DNA from: Alphaproteobacteria bacterium
Lineage (GTDB): Bacteria > Pseudomonadota > Alphaproteobacteria > Rhizobiales > JAJFHC01
Assembly: GCA_021775805.1 (NCBI GenBank)
Contig: JAJFHD010000081.1
Coordinates: 1-62,611, forward strand
Direction: 5' to 3'
Length of the DNA stretch: 62,611 nt
Shown: in pieces, positions 24,865 to 33,753 of the stretch
Numbering within the stretch: the stretch's first letter is position 1
Layout: the number at the start of each line of letters is the position of its first letter
Translations under genes and position numbers: made by a program
Notes under the pieces: model-generated
The model's input: the letters and a program-made list of their open reading frames with translations, nothing else
What the model was told of the DNA's origin: nothing
The model's database searches: none

Positions 24865-25559
24865 GACCGCCGGGCATGAGCGATTACGCGGCCCCGCCCC
24901 GGGCCCAAATGGATGAGCGGATGAGACACGATGGTCACCTGAGGAAATCCGGCATCCTGCAACATCGCGCGCAGACAGCTGAGATTCGGTGCCCAGAAAT
25001 TGGTTGCGTCGCCGTCCAGCTCGGCCCCGGGGAAAAATCTCATGACCGGTTCTTCGCTGTCGTTGCAAGCCGTTTCGGTTTCCACCACCAGTTCGTCATG
25101 GGCGAGAGCCGCTGCCCGGAGCAGGCCGGCAAACGGATCGCGGAGATGGTAAAGCACTCCGAGAAACAGCACGAGGTCGAACGTACCAAGGTCGGCCGGA
25201 TCAAGATCGGGGATGTCGACTTCCCGTGCCAGAACCTTCGATCGCAGGCGATAATGGATAAAATCAAAACCTTCTCTGGTGCCCCAGCCCGGACCGGACC
25301 AGCAAAAATGATCGGTGGCCAGCACCGACCGCGCGCCGCGCCGTTCGGCCTCGAATGACATGTAACCGTCCCATGCGCCGATATCGATCACACTGCGGCC
25401 CTGCACGCCGTTACGGAACACCACGTCTGCTTCACGCACAAGCGTATCCAGGGTCTTGTCCCCGGCAATCCTGGTGCCGTCCGGAAGGGCGAAGGAGTGA
25501 AAGAACTTGGCCGGTCGTTTGGGCGAAGCGCTGAAAATTTTGCTTTCCTCCCCGATCAC
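24861..25559 (-). CDS. SAM-dependent methyltransferase of the RiPP-like cluster
   Basis: 232 residues from a GTG at 25559 that overlaps the glycosyltransferase stop (GTGA). Class I motif I is VIDIGAWDGYMSFEA; motif II region SVLATDHFCW; then DLVLFLGVLYHLRDP, as in the CmoB/DUF1698 and related sugar or small-molecule methyltransferases. The substrate is unknown. Position suggests a tailoring step on the peptide or on a sugar added by the neighbouring glycosyltransferase. A reading that begins further upstream lies inside the glycosyltransferase gene and is not needed. Confidence 0.88.
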   Translation of the reverse strand: MIGEESKIFSASPKRPAKFFHSFALPDGTRIAGDKTLDTLVREADVVFRNGVQGRSVIDIGAWDGYMSFEAERRGARSVLATDHFCWSGPGWGTREGFDFIHYRLRSKVLAREVDIPDLDPADLGTFDLVLFLGVLYHLRDPFAGLLRAAALAHDELVVETETACNDSEEPVMRFFPGAELDGDATNFWAPNLSCLRAMLQDAGFPQVTIVSHPLIHLGPGRGRVIAHARRS

Positions 25560-27067
25560 TTGTGTGCCAGCAGCCGGTCGAGGACGGCAAAATGGTCCTG
25601 CCACCGCGGCGGTACAAAATCATCGATCCTGCGGCACTGGGCATCGCGCGCAGGCGAATCGTCCGCCGCATAGTCTTCAATCGACCGGGCCCAGCCCAAA
25701 CCGTCGAGGGGGTGTATATAGTCGGGTATGCCCTGGCCGGTCTCGTGAAACACTGGAATGTCCGAGCAGATCACCGGCACCTTGAGCGTCAGAGCCTCGA
25801 CCATCGGCATGCCCCAGCCCTCTTCGAACGACGGGAAGAGCAGCGCCCGGGCGCCCTTGAGCAGGGCGATGATCCGATCGTCGGGGGCGTCGTTAAGCTC
25901 AACCACGGCATGGCGGATTGCCGTGCGTTCAAGCATGTTGATGACGTTTCCGACGTCCCATCCGCGCCGCCCGACAACATAAAGCTTGGGCAAGGGATCG
26001 ACCCCGCACGCTTGAAGATGCCGCCAGACATTCAGCAACAGCGCATGGTTCTTGCGCGGTTCGATGGTTCCGAGAATAACAAAATAGGCGCCGTCGACAT
26101 GGCCATTGGCCGCGCGCCCGGCATTCTCGATGTATTTCGGTTCTATGCCGATGCGCGCCACGTGCACGGACCTGTCCAAATCGTCACCGCTGCCGGCAAA
26201 CGCCAGCACATGGCTGCGAACCGTGTCCGATATGACAATGAAGTCCGTGCCGATCCTGCAACACAGTCTCAGCCTGGCGTCGTGTTTGCCAAAGTCCTGT
26301 TTGAGAAAATATTCCGGGTGCGTGACCGGGATCAGGTCGTAGAACATGAAGATGCTCTTCCATCCGAATTCGCTGTGGCATTTGCTCATGATTTCGAGGT
26401 TTATGTCCTGGGAAATATTGACATAAACGGCATTTTCCGGATTGAGATCTTCAAGTTTTTGCAGCGCGCCAGGGTTTGAGTCGACCGTCGAGATTTTATG
26501 AGACTGCTTGCCCGACGGCAAAATGCCGTGGAGCGCCCTCGACAGGTTGGTTACCAATCCGAACGAGGGCCTGCTTGCCAAAGCGAACATGAACAGCGTC
26601 AGCATCAAGGGATACGGCAATCTGTCGACCCAGTGGAATTCGTCGGTCGTTTCGTTGGGTATGTCGACCCTGGAGACATAGTTCATCCGGTCTTCGAAAT
26701 TCATGGCGAACAGGAAATCGGTCTCTTCCCGGTTCAGCGCATGTCTTTCGCGCGCCTCGTCGCGTCCTGCCATGCCCAGACACGCTTCCAGGTCGTCGCG
26801 TATGGACACCATCGCCGCGTCGTCGGCTACGGTGTCCTGAAACCAGCGCCTTTCGAGCTGAACCACAAACCGGCGGGCAAGGGCATCGGGAACCGGCAAC
26901 ACGCGATCGTCTCTTTGCACGACGAAGCGGCACCGGCCGCCGTAGTTGTCCAGAACATGCCGGGCATAGCGCACATCGACACGCCCGATCCCGGTCGGTG
27001 TGCGGTTGCGGCAGTTGTAGACCAGATTGGTCAGGTCATAGAGTATGGCCGGTTCGTCAGTATCCAA
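25556..27067 (-). CDS. GT4-type glycosyltransferase of the RiPP-like cluster
   Basis: 503 residues from a TTG at 27067 preceded by GGAAGG 8 bp away; an ATG at 27199 or 27193 is possible but adds Cys/Arg-rich codons with no similarity. N-terminal AILYDLTNLVYN and TPTGIGRVDVRYA are typical of rhizobial glycosyltransferases; the nucleotide-sugar domain has VILGTIEPRKNHALL, YVVGRRGWD and FPSFEEGWGMPMVEAL (GT-B, GT4 E-x7-E). First gene of the cluster. It may glycosylate the modified peptide, or it could be an unrelated polysaccharide enzyme picked up in the operon. Confidence 0.85.
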   Translation of the reverse strand: MDTDEPAILYDLTNLVYNCRNRTPTGIGRVDVRYARHVLDNYGGRCRFVVQRDDRVLPVPDALARRFVVQLERRWFQDTVADDAAMVSIRDDLEACLGMAGRDEARERHALNREETDFLFAMNFEDRMNYVSRVDIPNETTDEFHWVDRLPYPLMLTLFMFALASRPSFGLVTNLSRALHGILPSGKQSHKISTVDSNPGALQKLEDLNPENAVYVNISQDINLEIMSKCHSEFGWKSIFMFYDLIPVTHPEYFLKQDFGKHDARLRLCCRIGTDFIVISDTVRSHVLAFAGSGDDLDRSVHVARIGIEPKYIENAGRAANGHVDGAYFVILGTIEPRKNHALLLNVWRHLQACGVDPLPKLYVVGRRGWDVGNVINMLERTAIRHAVVELNDAPDDRIIALLKGARALLFPSFEEGWGMPMVEALTLKVPVICSDIPVFHETGQGIPDYIHPLDGLGWARSIEDYAADDSPARDAQCRRIDDFVPPRWQDHFAVLDRLLAHK

Positions 27068-27204
27068 AATGCGCGGTCCCTTCCGGCTTTGCCGACTGCG
27101 TTGCGGTGGCCGACATCCGTTGCCGGACACGCAGAATCGCCAAATGCGGCAGGCTTTGATTTGCGCACAACCTAAACAGGCTGACAACACCATTCGCATC
27201 GGCA

Positions 27205-27908
27205 ATGATCGGTGCGGTGCCGGCCGCTGCTTTCAACGACGACTACGACGCCGCAGCGGCCAGGATTCAAGCAGCCACAAGCCGGGCGGCGGCAGTCCGG
27301 GCAGGCGCGCGCAGACCCTGCTGGAGGCCCCGGTCGGCATCGGCACATCGGTAGAAGGCGGCGCCTCGGCGGCGGCGTTGTCGAAGGCCGCGGTCAAGGC
27401 GCGGCGCGATGCCTTCCTTGATCTGTTCCCCGCATTGCTTACGCCTTATGCGCAGATCGTGCCGCTGGTGCGCAACCAGATCCAGTGGACCGCCGGTCTG
27501 TTCGGCGGGTCAAGCCAGGCGATGGACGTTGTGGCCGATGCCATCCGCAGCGGCCGCTTCGACGCCGCCGCCTTCGCCGAGGTCGAAGGCGGCATGATCG
27601 GCCCGTTCAGCCGGGGGCCGTGGGGCAAGGAGATCTTCAAGGACGTGGTGCTGGGCTGGTGCAAGACCATCCCCCAGTTCGGCCGGCACTGCAGCGACAT
27701 CTGGCGCGAGATCAAATACGCCATCAACAGCCGGGTGTGCCGGGCGGTCGACTGCGATTGCGACAACGGCCAGGCGTCCTTCCACCGGATCTACCGGGCC
27801 GAGTGCCTGAAACACCAGCTCGATGCCCGCCTTGACTGCGCGATTGCCGGAAAGGTGGTCAGGGGGTGCGCGCATCCATATGGGCCAGCGGCGTTTGTGC
27901 TGGAGTGA
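27205..27908 (+). CDS. Cys-containing protein of unknown function, probably frameshifted
   Basis: A frame from the ATG at 27205 gives a helical start (FNDDYDAAAARIQAATSRAA) and then, near 27300 in a GCGCGCGC tract, a one-base shift leads to a second frame that runs to 27908 with coherent protein character (LLEAPVGIGTSVEGGASAAA, VRNQIQWTAGLFGGSSQAM). The second part ends with six Cys in about 60 residues (LGWCKTI, HCSDIW, VCRAVDCDCDNG, AECLKH). A TTG at 27378 is the only start in the second frame alone. It is divergent from the RiPP-like operon. No family recognised. Confidence 0.5.
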
Positions 27909-27958
27909 CGGAACACGGTCCTGCGCGTTTCTTCCCAGCCGGCCAAATGCGCGGAAGG

Positions 27959-28561
27959 CTACGATCCAGATAGCGCAAGCGCGTCCAAATCGGCCAGAAT
28001 TGCTTTGGATTGCCGGCAATCGGCAAGACCGGCTTTGCAGATGAAATGCAGTCTGGAGGCGCGTTCCCGACCCGTCAGATGCTGCACTTCCACGAGCGCC
28101 AGGTCGCCATAGGGGCCGCCGCCAAGTCGAATGAGGCAATCAATTTCATCACGCCGGATACGGTTGACGTCAGATGTTTCGATTGCCTGGCGGACATGAG
28201 GCTGAAGGCTGTCGCGCTGACCGGGCCAACCCCGGGGCAGCACCGCTGCGACTTTGGGGCAGATGCCGACGACAAATTTCCGGCCGTTGATATCGGGCGC
28301 GATCTCTTCCGTCGCGTCGGTCAGATCCTCAAACACCTGCGTGATTCTCGGCAGGTAGGTTTCCCCCGCCTCGGTCAAGAGCAGCCCATGCGGCAAACGC
28401 CGGAACAGTGCCACGCCGAGAGAGGCTTCCAGCTTCTTCACCTGCTGGCTTACCGCACCCGGCGTTACGCCAAGTTCACTTGCCGCTGTCTTGAAACTCA
28501 GATGCCGCGCCGCCGCTTCGAAAGCGCGCAATGTGTTCAACGATGGAAGCCGGTAGGTCAT
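27959..28561 (-). CDS. Short LysR-type regulator (GcvA-like N-terminus)
   Basis: 200 residues, about 100 fewer than usual. The HTH part is complete (LNTLRAFEAAARHLSFKTAA, SELGVTPGAVSQQVKKLEA, LGVALFRRLPHGLLLTEAG). The ligand domain starts normally (VVGICPKVAAVLPRG) but only its first half and a changed C-terminus remain (FICKAGLADCRQSKAIL). It may be a truncated but functional regulator or a decaying gene. It is divergent from the RidA/ATC-hydrolase/ureohydrolase operon and is its natural candidate regulator. Confidence 0.85.
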   Translation of the reverse strand: MTYRLPSLNTLRAFEAAARHLSFKTAASELGVTPGAVSQQVKKLEASLGVALFRRLPHGLLLTEAGETYLPRITQVFEDLTDATEEIAPDINGRKFVVGICPKVAAVLPRGWPGQRDSLQPHVRQAIETSDVNRIRRDEIDCLIRLGGGPYGDLALVEVQHLTGRERASRLHFICKAGLADCRQSKAILADLDALALSGS

Positions 28562-28707
28562 TTCATTCTCCTGCTGGCAAGTCTATACGCGTTACGGCGC
28601 GGCCAGACTCAGAATTTCTATTCCTGCGAAGGAGTTTATTTGATTTGTACGATTGTCGGCCCGGGCTCTAGTTTCAGACCAAATTCACACAATCGAAAGA
28701 GCATTTC

Positions 28708-29091
28708 ATGGAACTTGAGCACATCAACGCCGCCGATGCCCACAACTTGCACAGCGGGTATTCCCAGGCCGTCGCGGTGTCCGGGCACAAGCGCTCCCTG
28801 TACGTGAGCGGCCAGATCCCGGTAAGGCAAGATGGCACCGTGCCCGACTCCTTCACCGAGCAGGCTGAACAGGCCTGGGCGAATGTCGAAGCCCAGCTCA
28901 GAGCCGCCGGCATGGGCCTGGGCAACATTGTTCGCCATACAACTTACCTGTCGGATCGCAGGTATCGCGCGGACAATTCCGCAGTGCGGCGCAAGGTGTT
29001 GCAGGACTTTCAACCGGCTCTGACGGTCATTATTGCGGGCATCTTTGATGAGGCATGGTTGCTTGAGATTGAAGCGGTGGCCGCCGAATGA
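28708..29091 (+). CDS. RidA/YjgF family protein
   Basis: 127 residues with the Rid fold: SLYVSGQIPVRQDGTVPDSF, AEQAWANVEAQLRAAGMGLG, NIVRHTTYLSD. The C-terminal part reads FQPALTVIIAGIFDEAWLLE, so the Arg that binds the imine acid carboxylate in RidA proper (PARS region) is missing. It therefore belongs to one of the Rid subfamilies without established deaminase activity. It overlaps the next gene by 4 bp (ATGA). Confidence 0.88.
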   Translation: MELEHINAADAHNLHSGYSQAVAVSGHKRSLYVSGQIPVRQDGTVPDSFTEQAEQAWANVEAQLRAAGMGLGNIVRHTTYLSDRRYRADNSAVRRKVLQDFQPALTVIIAGIFDEAWLLEIEAVAAE

Positions 29092-29567
29092 CCCTGAAGC
29101 AATCCAATTCGCAGGTATACGACGCAATCAAGGAACGCGGGACGGTCTATCTCGCGACCTTTCAGGAACTCAAGCAACGTTACGGCGAGGAGGAAGCTAT
29201 CAGCGTCATGCGCAACGTCAGTCACGCTCATGGCGTCCGTGTCGGAAAGACCATGGCGCATCTTGCACCGCGCGACTTTGAAAGTGTCTGCAAGTGCTGG
29301 GTCCTGGCGCCAGACGACGGTGCAACGTTCAGGCCCGATATCAGGCGTCTGGACGAGACCGGAGTCGAGGTCAGGATGATGACCTGCCCGATAAAGGACG
29401 CCTGGGCCGATGCGGGATGCAGCGATCAGGAGATTTGCACACTGCTTCGTTGTGCGTCGGCCTATGACCGGGCCGCCCTGGAGTCCGCAGGCTTCAATGT
29501 TGAGATCGAGCTGTGGTCGCCGGGGAAAGACGGGTGCTGTCTGACCCGGATCAGCGAGAAATCTTGA
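29088..29567 (+). CDS. L-2-amino-thiazoline-4-carboxylate hydrolase family protein
   Basis: 159 residues. The family pattern is visible: KTMAHLAPRDF, MMTCPIKDAWADAGCSDQEI, CTLLRCASAYDRAALESAGF and SPGKDGCCLTRI. ATC hydrolases convert L-2-amino-thiazoline-4-carboxylate to S-carbamoyl-cysteine on the way to cysteine, but many relatives are uncharacterised. Together with RidA and the ureohydrolase it suggests breakdown of a guanidino/amidino or cyclic amidine compound; that pathway is inference. Confidence 0.8.
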   Translation: MTLKQSNSQVYDAIKERGTVYLATFQELKQRYGEEEAISVMRNVSHAHGVRVGKTMAHLAPRDFESVCKCWVLAPDDGATFRPDIRRLDETGVEVRMMTCPIKDAWADAGCSDQEICTLLRCASAYDRAALESAGFNVEIELWSPGKDGCCLTRISEKS

Positions 29568-29626
29568 TCTGAGACCGCGCACGCCTATCATGATCCATCA
29601 CTCAGGATACCAAGGAAAAAGCCTCA

Positions 29627-30547
29627 ATGCCGGCGATGTTTGATCCAGTGAAGATCCCCTTTATGGGGGCCAGTGAAGAAACCGATGTTGCAGATGCGGA
29701 TCTGGTTGTTTTCGGCGCGCCCCACGGGACACCCTATCGCGACATCGACAACAAGCCCTTCGCTGCTGCGCCGGACACGTTGCGCTGCGCCCTGGAAGAA
29801 GATGCCCGCTGGCTGGATCATTGGGATTTTGATCTGGACGGCCCGTTGCTTGGAGACGGAAGTTTTGCTGTTGCCGATGCCGGCAATCTCAGAACGTCAC
29901 CTTTGGACGGCGACGGCAACAGGCAACTGATCAGGACGGCAACCGCTCAGATTGTTGACAGCGGGGCGATCCCGCTCATGATCGGCGGCGATGACTCTAC
30001 CCCGATTCCGTTTATCGAAGCCCTGGCGCCCCTCGGGGGCCTGACAATCATTCAGGTCGATGCCCACATTGACTGGCGCAATGAACGTCGCGGCGAGCCG
30101 CTGGGATACTCCAGCACGATGAGGCGCGCGTCGGAGCTGGATCATGTGGAGGCGATAATCCAGGTCGGCATTCGCGGCCTGGGATCGGCCCGACGGGCGG
30201 AAGTTGAAATTGCAAGAGACTGGGGGGCCAAAATCGTAACCGCCAGAGAGTTTCACCGAGACGGCATGGAGGCTGTCCTGAAGCATTTGAAAAGTGACGC
30301 CAATTGCATGATCACTCTGGACTGTGACGCACTGGATGCCGGCATCATGCCTGCCGTGATGGCACCGACGCCCGGGGGGCTATCCTATCTTCAATCGATT
30401 GACCTGATCGATGCCGTTATCGCGAAATCCAGGCTTGTTGCCTTCGATATGATCGAATTCGTGCCGGAACGCGACAGAGACGGAACAGCCGCCATAACGG
30501 CTGCCCGCATACTGGCGAATGTTCTCGGTTGTCTTGCAAGAAAGTAG
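29627..30547 (+). CDS. Ureohydrolase superfamily protein (agmatinase/arginase-like) with an altered metal motif
   Basis: 306 residues (a Met at codon 4 is an alternative start). Metal-binding motifs are IGGDDSTPIPF (120-128), QVDAHIDWR (143-151) and TLDCDALDAGIMP (230-242). In most ureohydrolases the first is GGDHS; here His is replaced by Asp123. Such variants occur in guanidino-acid hydrolase-like subgroups, where specificity or metal use may differ. Third gene of the operon after a 59-bp gap. The likely reaction is removal of urea or a related group from a guanidino substrate. Confidence 0.85.
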   Translation: MPAMFDPVKIPFMGASEETDVADADLVVFGAPHGTPYRDIDNKPFAAAPDTLRCALEEDARWLDHWDFDLDGPLLGDGSFAVADAGNLRTSPLDGDGNRQLIRTATAQIVDSGAIPLMIGGDDSTPIPFIEALAPLGGLTIIQVDAHIDWRNERRGEPLGYSSTMRRASELDHVEAIIQVGIRGLGSARRAEVEIARDWGAKIVTAREFHRDGMEAVLKHLKSDANCMITLDCDALDAGIMPAVMAPTPGGLSYLQSIDLIDAVIAKSRLVAFDMIEFVPERDRDGTAAITAARILANVLGCLARK

Positions 30548-31049
30548 CAATTTGCCTTATGCAGGAAACTTATGACCGATCCGGTGTGGTCGTTGATGTC
30601 TGCATCGGGGGAGTCGAACTGACGTTTCTTGCACTTGCGAAGAATTCAATCGGATTTCCCCGAATCGGACGTTTGAAACCACTTTTTGAAAAGAGGAACA
30701 TTCGACGGCATTGAGCGGAAGAGGGAGCCATGCTTTTCGCGATGCGAAGAGTTCCCGTTACCGTGTTATACCAACGGTGCCTACTATTGACCCATTTCAC
30801 TAGGATGTTGCGCGGCAGCATCTCAATCTGCCTTGAATGGCGGCAAAGGGCCGGAAACGTCGATTATGTTCGCCTGCGCGTTGAGCACTGCGATTGGCCA
30901 CTGCGAGCCCTTTTCCACCGATTTGTAGATGCCGTCGCTTGAACAGATTGATAGATGCGAAAAGGTAATTTTCGCCTCTAGCAGTAGTTTCCAAGGATAC
31001 TCCGCGCAACGCCACGCGCCTGATCCACCGTCCACGGCCAACCCCCGAA
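30548..31049. other. Intergenic region, no gene supported
   Basis: About 500 bp between the ureohydrolase gene and the convergent endonuclease/phosphatase-family gene. It is less GC-rich than average. Short open frames on both strands lack start signals, similarity or length. No hairpin of note was seen. Together with 31050-32332 it looks like compositionally foreign DNA. Confidence 0.4.
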
Positions 31050-31898
31050 TCAATTGTGAATTTCACCATAGAGTATCGAATGATCTGAAAACTTACTGAT
31101 CCACGCCTTTTTCTTGGCTTTAGTTGGTTCTCCGACCCAGCCACTTACTTCCACTTCTTTTCCCGCGAACTTTTTGAACTTCATGTGTTTGGATGCATAG
31201 ACATGATCGAGCGCGGACGGAGGTAGGGTATTTTTGCCGTTCCACCATGTTTCATGATGGGTCTTACTCAATCGCCGGATTCCATTCACGTTGGCAGTCA
31301 TTCGTTTGTCAACAAAACCAAGCTCATCCTCTCCGGTCAGGTCCGACTGATTGTTGTAGGCAGCGTTTAACCCCATCGTGTTTACATCACCTAGTGCTAC
31401 AAAATTAGCCTTCTGCCCCCCTGGTGCTCGTTTATCCAACGTACGTTTCAAACTTGCCACATGCTGGAACATGTCGTCGCGCAGCCCCCAATCGCGCGGA
31501 TTAGGAAAACTCTTCAGATGTAAAAAAAGGAATGAGTATCTCTCTAGTCCAATTTGGATTGTGGCCAACGCACCCGGCCGAAGGGTCGGCACTTTGGACT
31601 GTAATTCATCCTTCTGTGTCACCCAAGCCGTTAGATTGTTTCGAACACCTACCAAAATCTCGGGGACACCCGGGCTTTCCGTGATGGAGAATGAGTACGA
31701 AGGCATCTTCGTTACCATTGCATCGAAAACTGCACTCCCCTTAACCTCGTACATCCCGAATACGTCCGGATTCTTTTGAGCAACTTGTTCAACTACTCGA
31801 TTAACGCGTGTCGAGTCATTGTGAAAATTCTCCACATTCCACGACAAAAACGAGAGTACTTTCGTCAATTTCCTATCCTCAGATACGGTGGAATTCAT
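31050..31898 (-). CDS. Endonuclease/exonuclease/phosphatase family protein
   Basis: 282 residues. EEP-fold motifs in order are FLSWNVENFH, MYEVKGS (catalytic Glu), FLHLKSFPNPRDWGLRDD, FVALGDVNTMG, SALDHVYAS and KFSDHSILYGEI. All the expected Asn, Glu, Asp and His positions are present, so it should be an active metal-dependent phosphodiesterase or nuclease. There is no signal peptide. The gene is AT-richer and more Lys-rich than its neighbours and stands alone between two gene-poor stretches, a sign of transfer. Confidence 0.85.
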   Translation of the reverse strand: MNSTVSEDRKLTKVLSFLSWNVENFHNDSTRVNRVVEQVAQKNPDVFGMYEVKGSAVFDAMVTKMPSYSFSITESPGVPEILVGVRNNLTAWVTQKDELQSKVPTLRPGALATIQIGLERYSFLFLHLKSFPNPRDWGLRDDMFQHVASLKRTLDKRAPGGQKANFVALGDVNTMGLNAAYNNQSDLTGEDELGFVDKRMTANVNGIRRLSKTHHETWWNGKNTLPPSALDHVYASKHMKFKKFAGKEVEVSGWVGEPTKAKKKAWISKFSDHSILYGEIHN

Positions 31899-32332
31899 CA
31901 GTGAGCCTAAGAAGATAAAACCCTTACTGCAAGAAGTCCATTGCTATCAAACGGCTATATTTTATTCACCATACCAGTTCTCATTTACCTAAGAAATTGG
32001 GAGATATTAAAAACAATAGTATTTTAATGCGAGCTGTAACTTACTGAAAGAAAAATCCCTCGCGTCCGACAGTTATGGTCGGTCATGGAAATGGCTGCTT
32101 CCGGCACGAACTGACATTCGAAGCGTCGTCGCAGTCGAGACAGTAGATTCACCACGAAATTGCCGGATTGTCCGCATTCGCGCCGCTTTGGACCAACGGT
32201 GCCTGTGTCCCCGGAAAAACACAGCTGAGTCAATCAGGTCAGCCCGATCGAAACCGTACCGGCAACCGGCGCCGGCACTTGCATGGCGTCTCAGTGCCAA
32301 TGCACGGATCACGTCGGACTCCGGCGGCGCCG
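31899..32332. other. Gene-poor stretch with possible remnants
   Basis: About 430 bp. The first 140 bp are AT-rich and probably carry the promoter of the EEP gene. The segment around 32050-32250 has a GC-rich open stretch on the minus strand (ending RTRGIFLSVSYSSH) that looks like a degenerate repeat or gene remnant. I cannot assign it. Confidence 0.35.
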
Positions 32333-33574
32333 TCACCCTTTGCCCCAGCCACCCGCCATTATCCCGAGCGCCACATCCAGCAGAACCTGCGCACCGGCGA
32401 TCAGGGACGCGTCGTCGGTGTGCTCCAGCGGGTTGTGGCTGATGCCGTCGCGGCTTGGCACGAAGATCATCGCGGTGGGGCAAAGACGCGCCATCATCTG
32501 GGCGTCGTGGCCCGCGCCTGAGGTCATGCGGCGGCAGGACAGGCCGCGGGCCCGGGCGGCCTGTTCGATCATCCCGACGATCTTGTCATCGAAGACCACC
32601 GGTTCGAACCGGGCGAGCCGTTCGGCTTCGATCCTGACGCCATCGCTTTGCTCCAATGCCTGCAGGTATGCGGCCAGGGCGGTTTCGGCGGCCTGCAGGG
32701 ACGCCTCGTCCGGGTCGCGCAGGTCGACGGTGAATTCCGCTTTGTCGGGAATCACGTTGATCGCATTGGGATAGAATTTCATGGTGCCGACGGTGGCGAC
32801 GCCATCGGAATTGTCGACCAGCCGACGCAGGAAAGTGACGACTTTTGCTGCCGCGAGGCCGGCATCTGTGCGCAGGCGGGTCGGCGTCGTGCCGGCGTGG
32901 TTGGCGACGCCGTGCACGGTGATCTTCTGCCACGAGATGCCCTGCAGATCGGCCACGGCCCCCATGAGCCTGCCTTCGGCTTCCAGCACCGGGCCCTGCT
33001 CCACATGGGCTTCGATGAAGGCCGACGGCACGATCGCGCCCGGTTCCATGTCGCCGGCATAGCCGATGCGCTTGAGTTCATCGCCAAGCACGGTGCCGTC
33101 GAGGCCAACGGTTGCCAGGGCCTCGCCGGTATCGAGGCCGCCGGCATAGACCAGCGAGCCCATCATGTCGGGAGCGTAGCGCACGCCTTCTTCATTGGTG
33201 AAGGCAGCGACGATGACGGACCGGTCCGGCGTCACACCGGCCGCGCGCATGGCCTCGATGACGGACAGGGCGGAAAGGACGCCATAACAGCCGTCGTAGA
33301 TGCCGGCATTGATCACGGTGTCGATGTGGGAGCCCATCATCAGCGGCGGGATCGTGGAGGCGACCTGCCAGAGTCCAAAAACGTTGCCGATGCGGTCGAT
33401 CCTGACCTCGAGACCGGCTTGCCGCAGCCAGGCCACCAAGCGGTCGCGGCCCTGTTTGTCGCTGTCGGATGCCGCCAGCCGGGTCAGCGCGCCCTCCGTG
33501 TCGCGGCCGACATCGCCAAGCTCGCGCAACCGCGACAACAGGATTGCCCTGTCCGGGGTGATGGTCTGGGACAT
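32333..33574 (-). CDS. Zn-dependent M20-type hydrolase (N-carbamoyl-L-amino-acid hydrolase / allantoate amidohydrolase)
   Basis: 413 residues from the ATG at 33574. The metal and dimer motifs fit the AmaB/HyuC/AllC group: LMGSHIDTVINAGIYDG, AFTNEEGVRYAPDMMGSLVY, LEAHVEQGPVLEAEG, WQKITVHGVANHAGTTP, TVDLRDPDE and the late SGAGHDAQMMA with SRDGISHNPLEHT. Members hydrolyse ureido groups from carbamoyl amino acids or allantoate. This agrees with a nitrogen or pyrimidine/purine scavenging role near the pseudouridine and amine-oxidase genes. The substrate cannot be fixed from the sequence. Confidence 0.92.
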   Translation of the reverse strand: MSQTITPDRAILLSRLRELGDVGRDTEGALTRLAASDSDKQGRDRLVAWLRQAGLEVRIDRIGNVFGLWQVASTIPPLMMGSHIDTVINAGIYDGCYGVLSALSVIEAMRAAGVTPDRSVIVAAFTNEEGVRYAPDMMGSLVYAGGLDTGEALATVGLDGTVLGDELKRIGYAGDMEPGAIVPSAFIEAHVEQGPVLEAEGRLMGAVADLQGISWQKITVHGVANHAGTTPTRLRTDAGLAAAKVVTFLRRLVDNSDGVATVGTMKFYPNAINVIPDKAEFTVDLRDPDEASLQAAETALAAYLQALEQSDGVRIEAERLARFEPVVFDDKIVGMIEQAARARGLSCRRMTSGAGHDAQMMARLCPTAMIFVPSRDGISHNPLEHTDDASLIAGAQVLLDVALGIMAGGWGKG

Positions 33575-33753
33575 GGCCGGTCTCCCTGTGAAAAACGAAG
33601 TCATTTGCGAGCCTATCATGGGTGGTGCGGCGGGCCGGCATGTTCACGGCGACCGACCCCAGACCGAGAGGGGCATTCTCGATCCCTGGTGGCCGGCGCA
33701 AAGGCTCAAAGGCAAAGCAGGCGCTCCCGGGAGAACGCCTTCTGATGCCAGTG

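Noticed and set aside
30529..30714. 61-codon plus-strand frame after the ureohydrolase gene
   Set aside because: Overlaps the end of the real gene in another frame and has no similarity or start signal.
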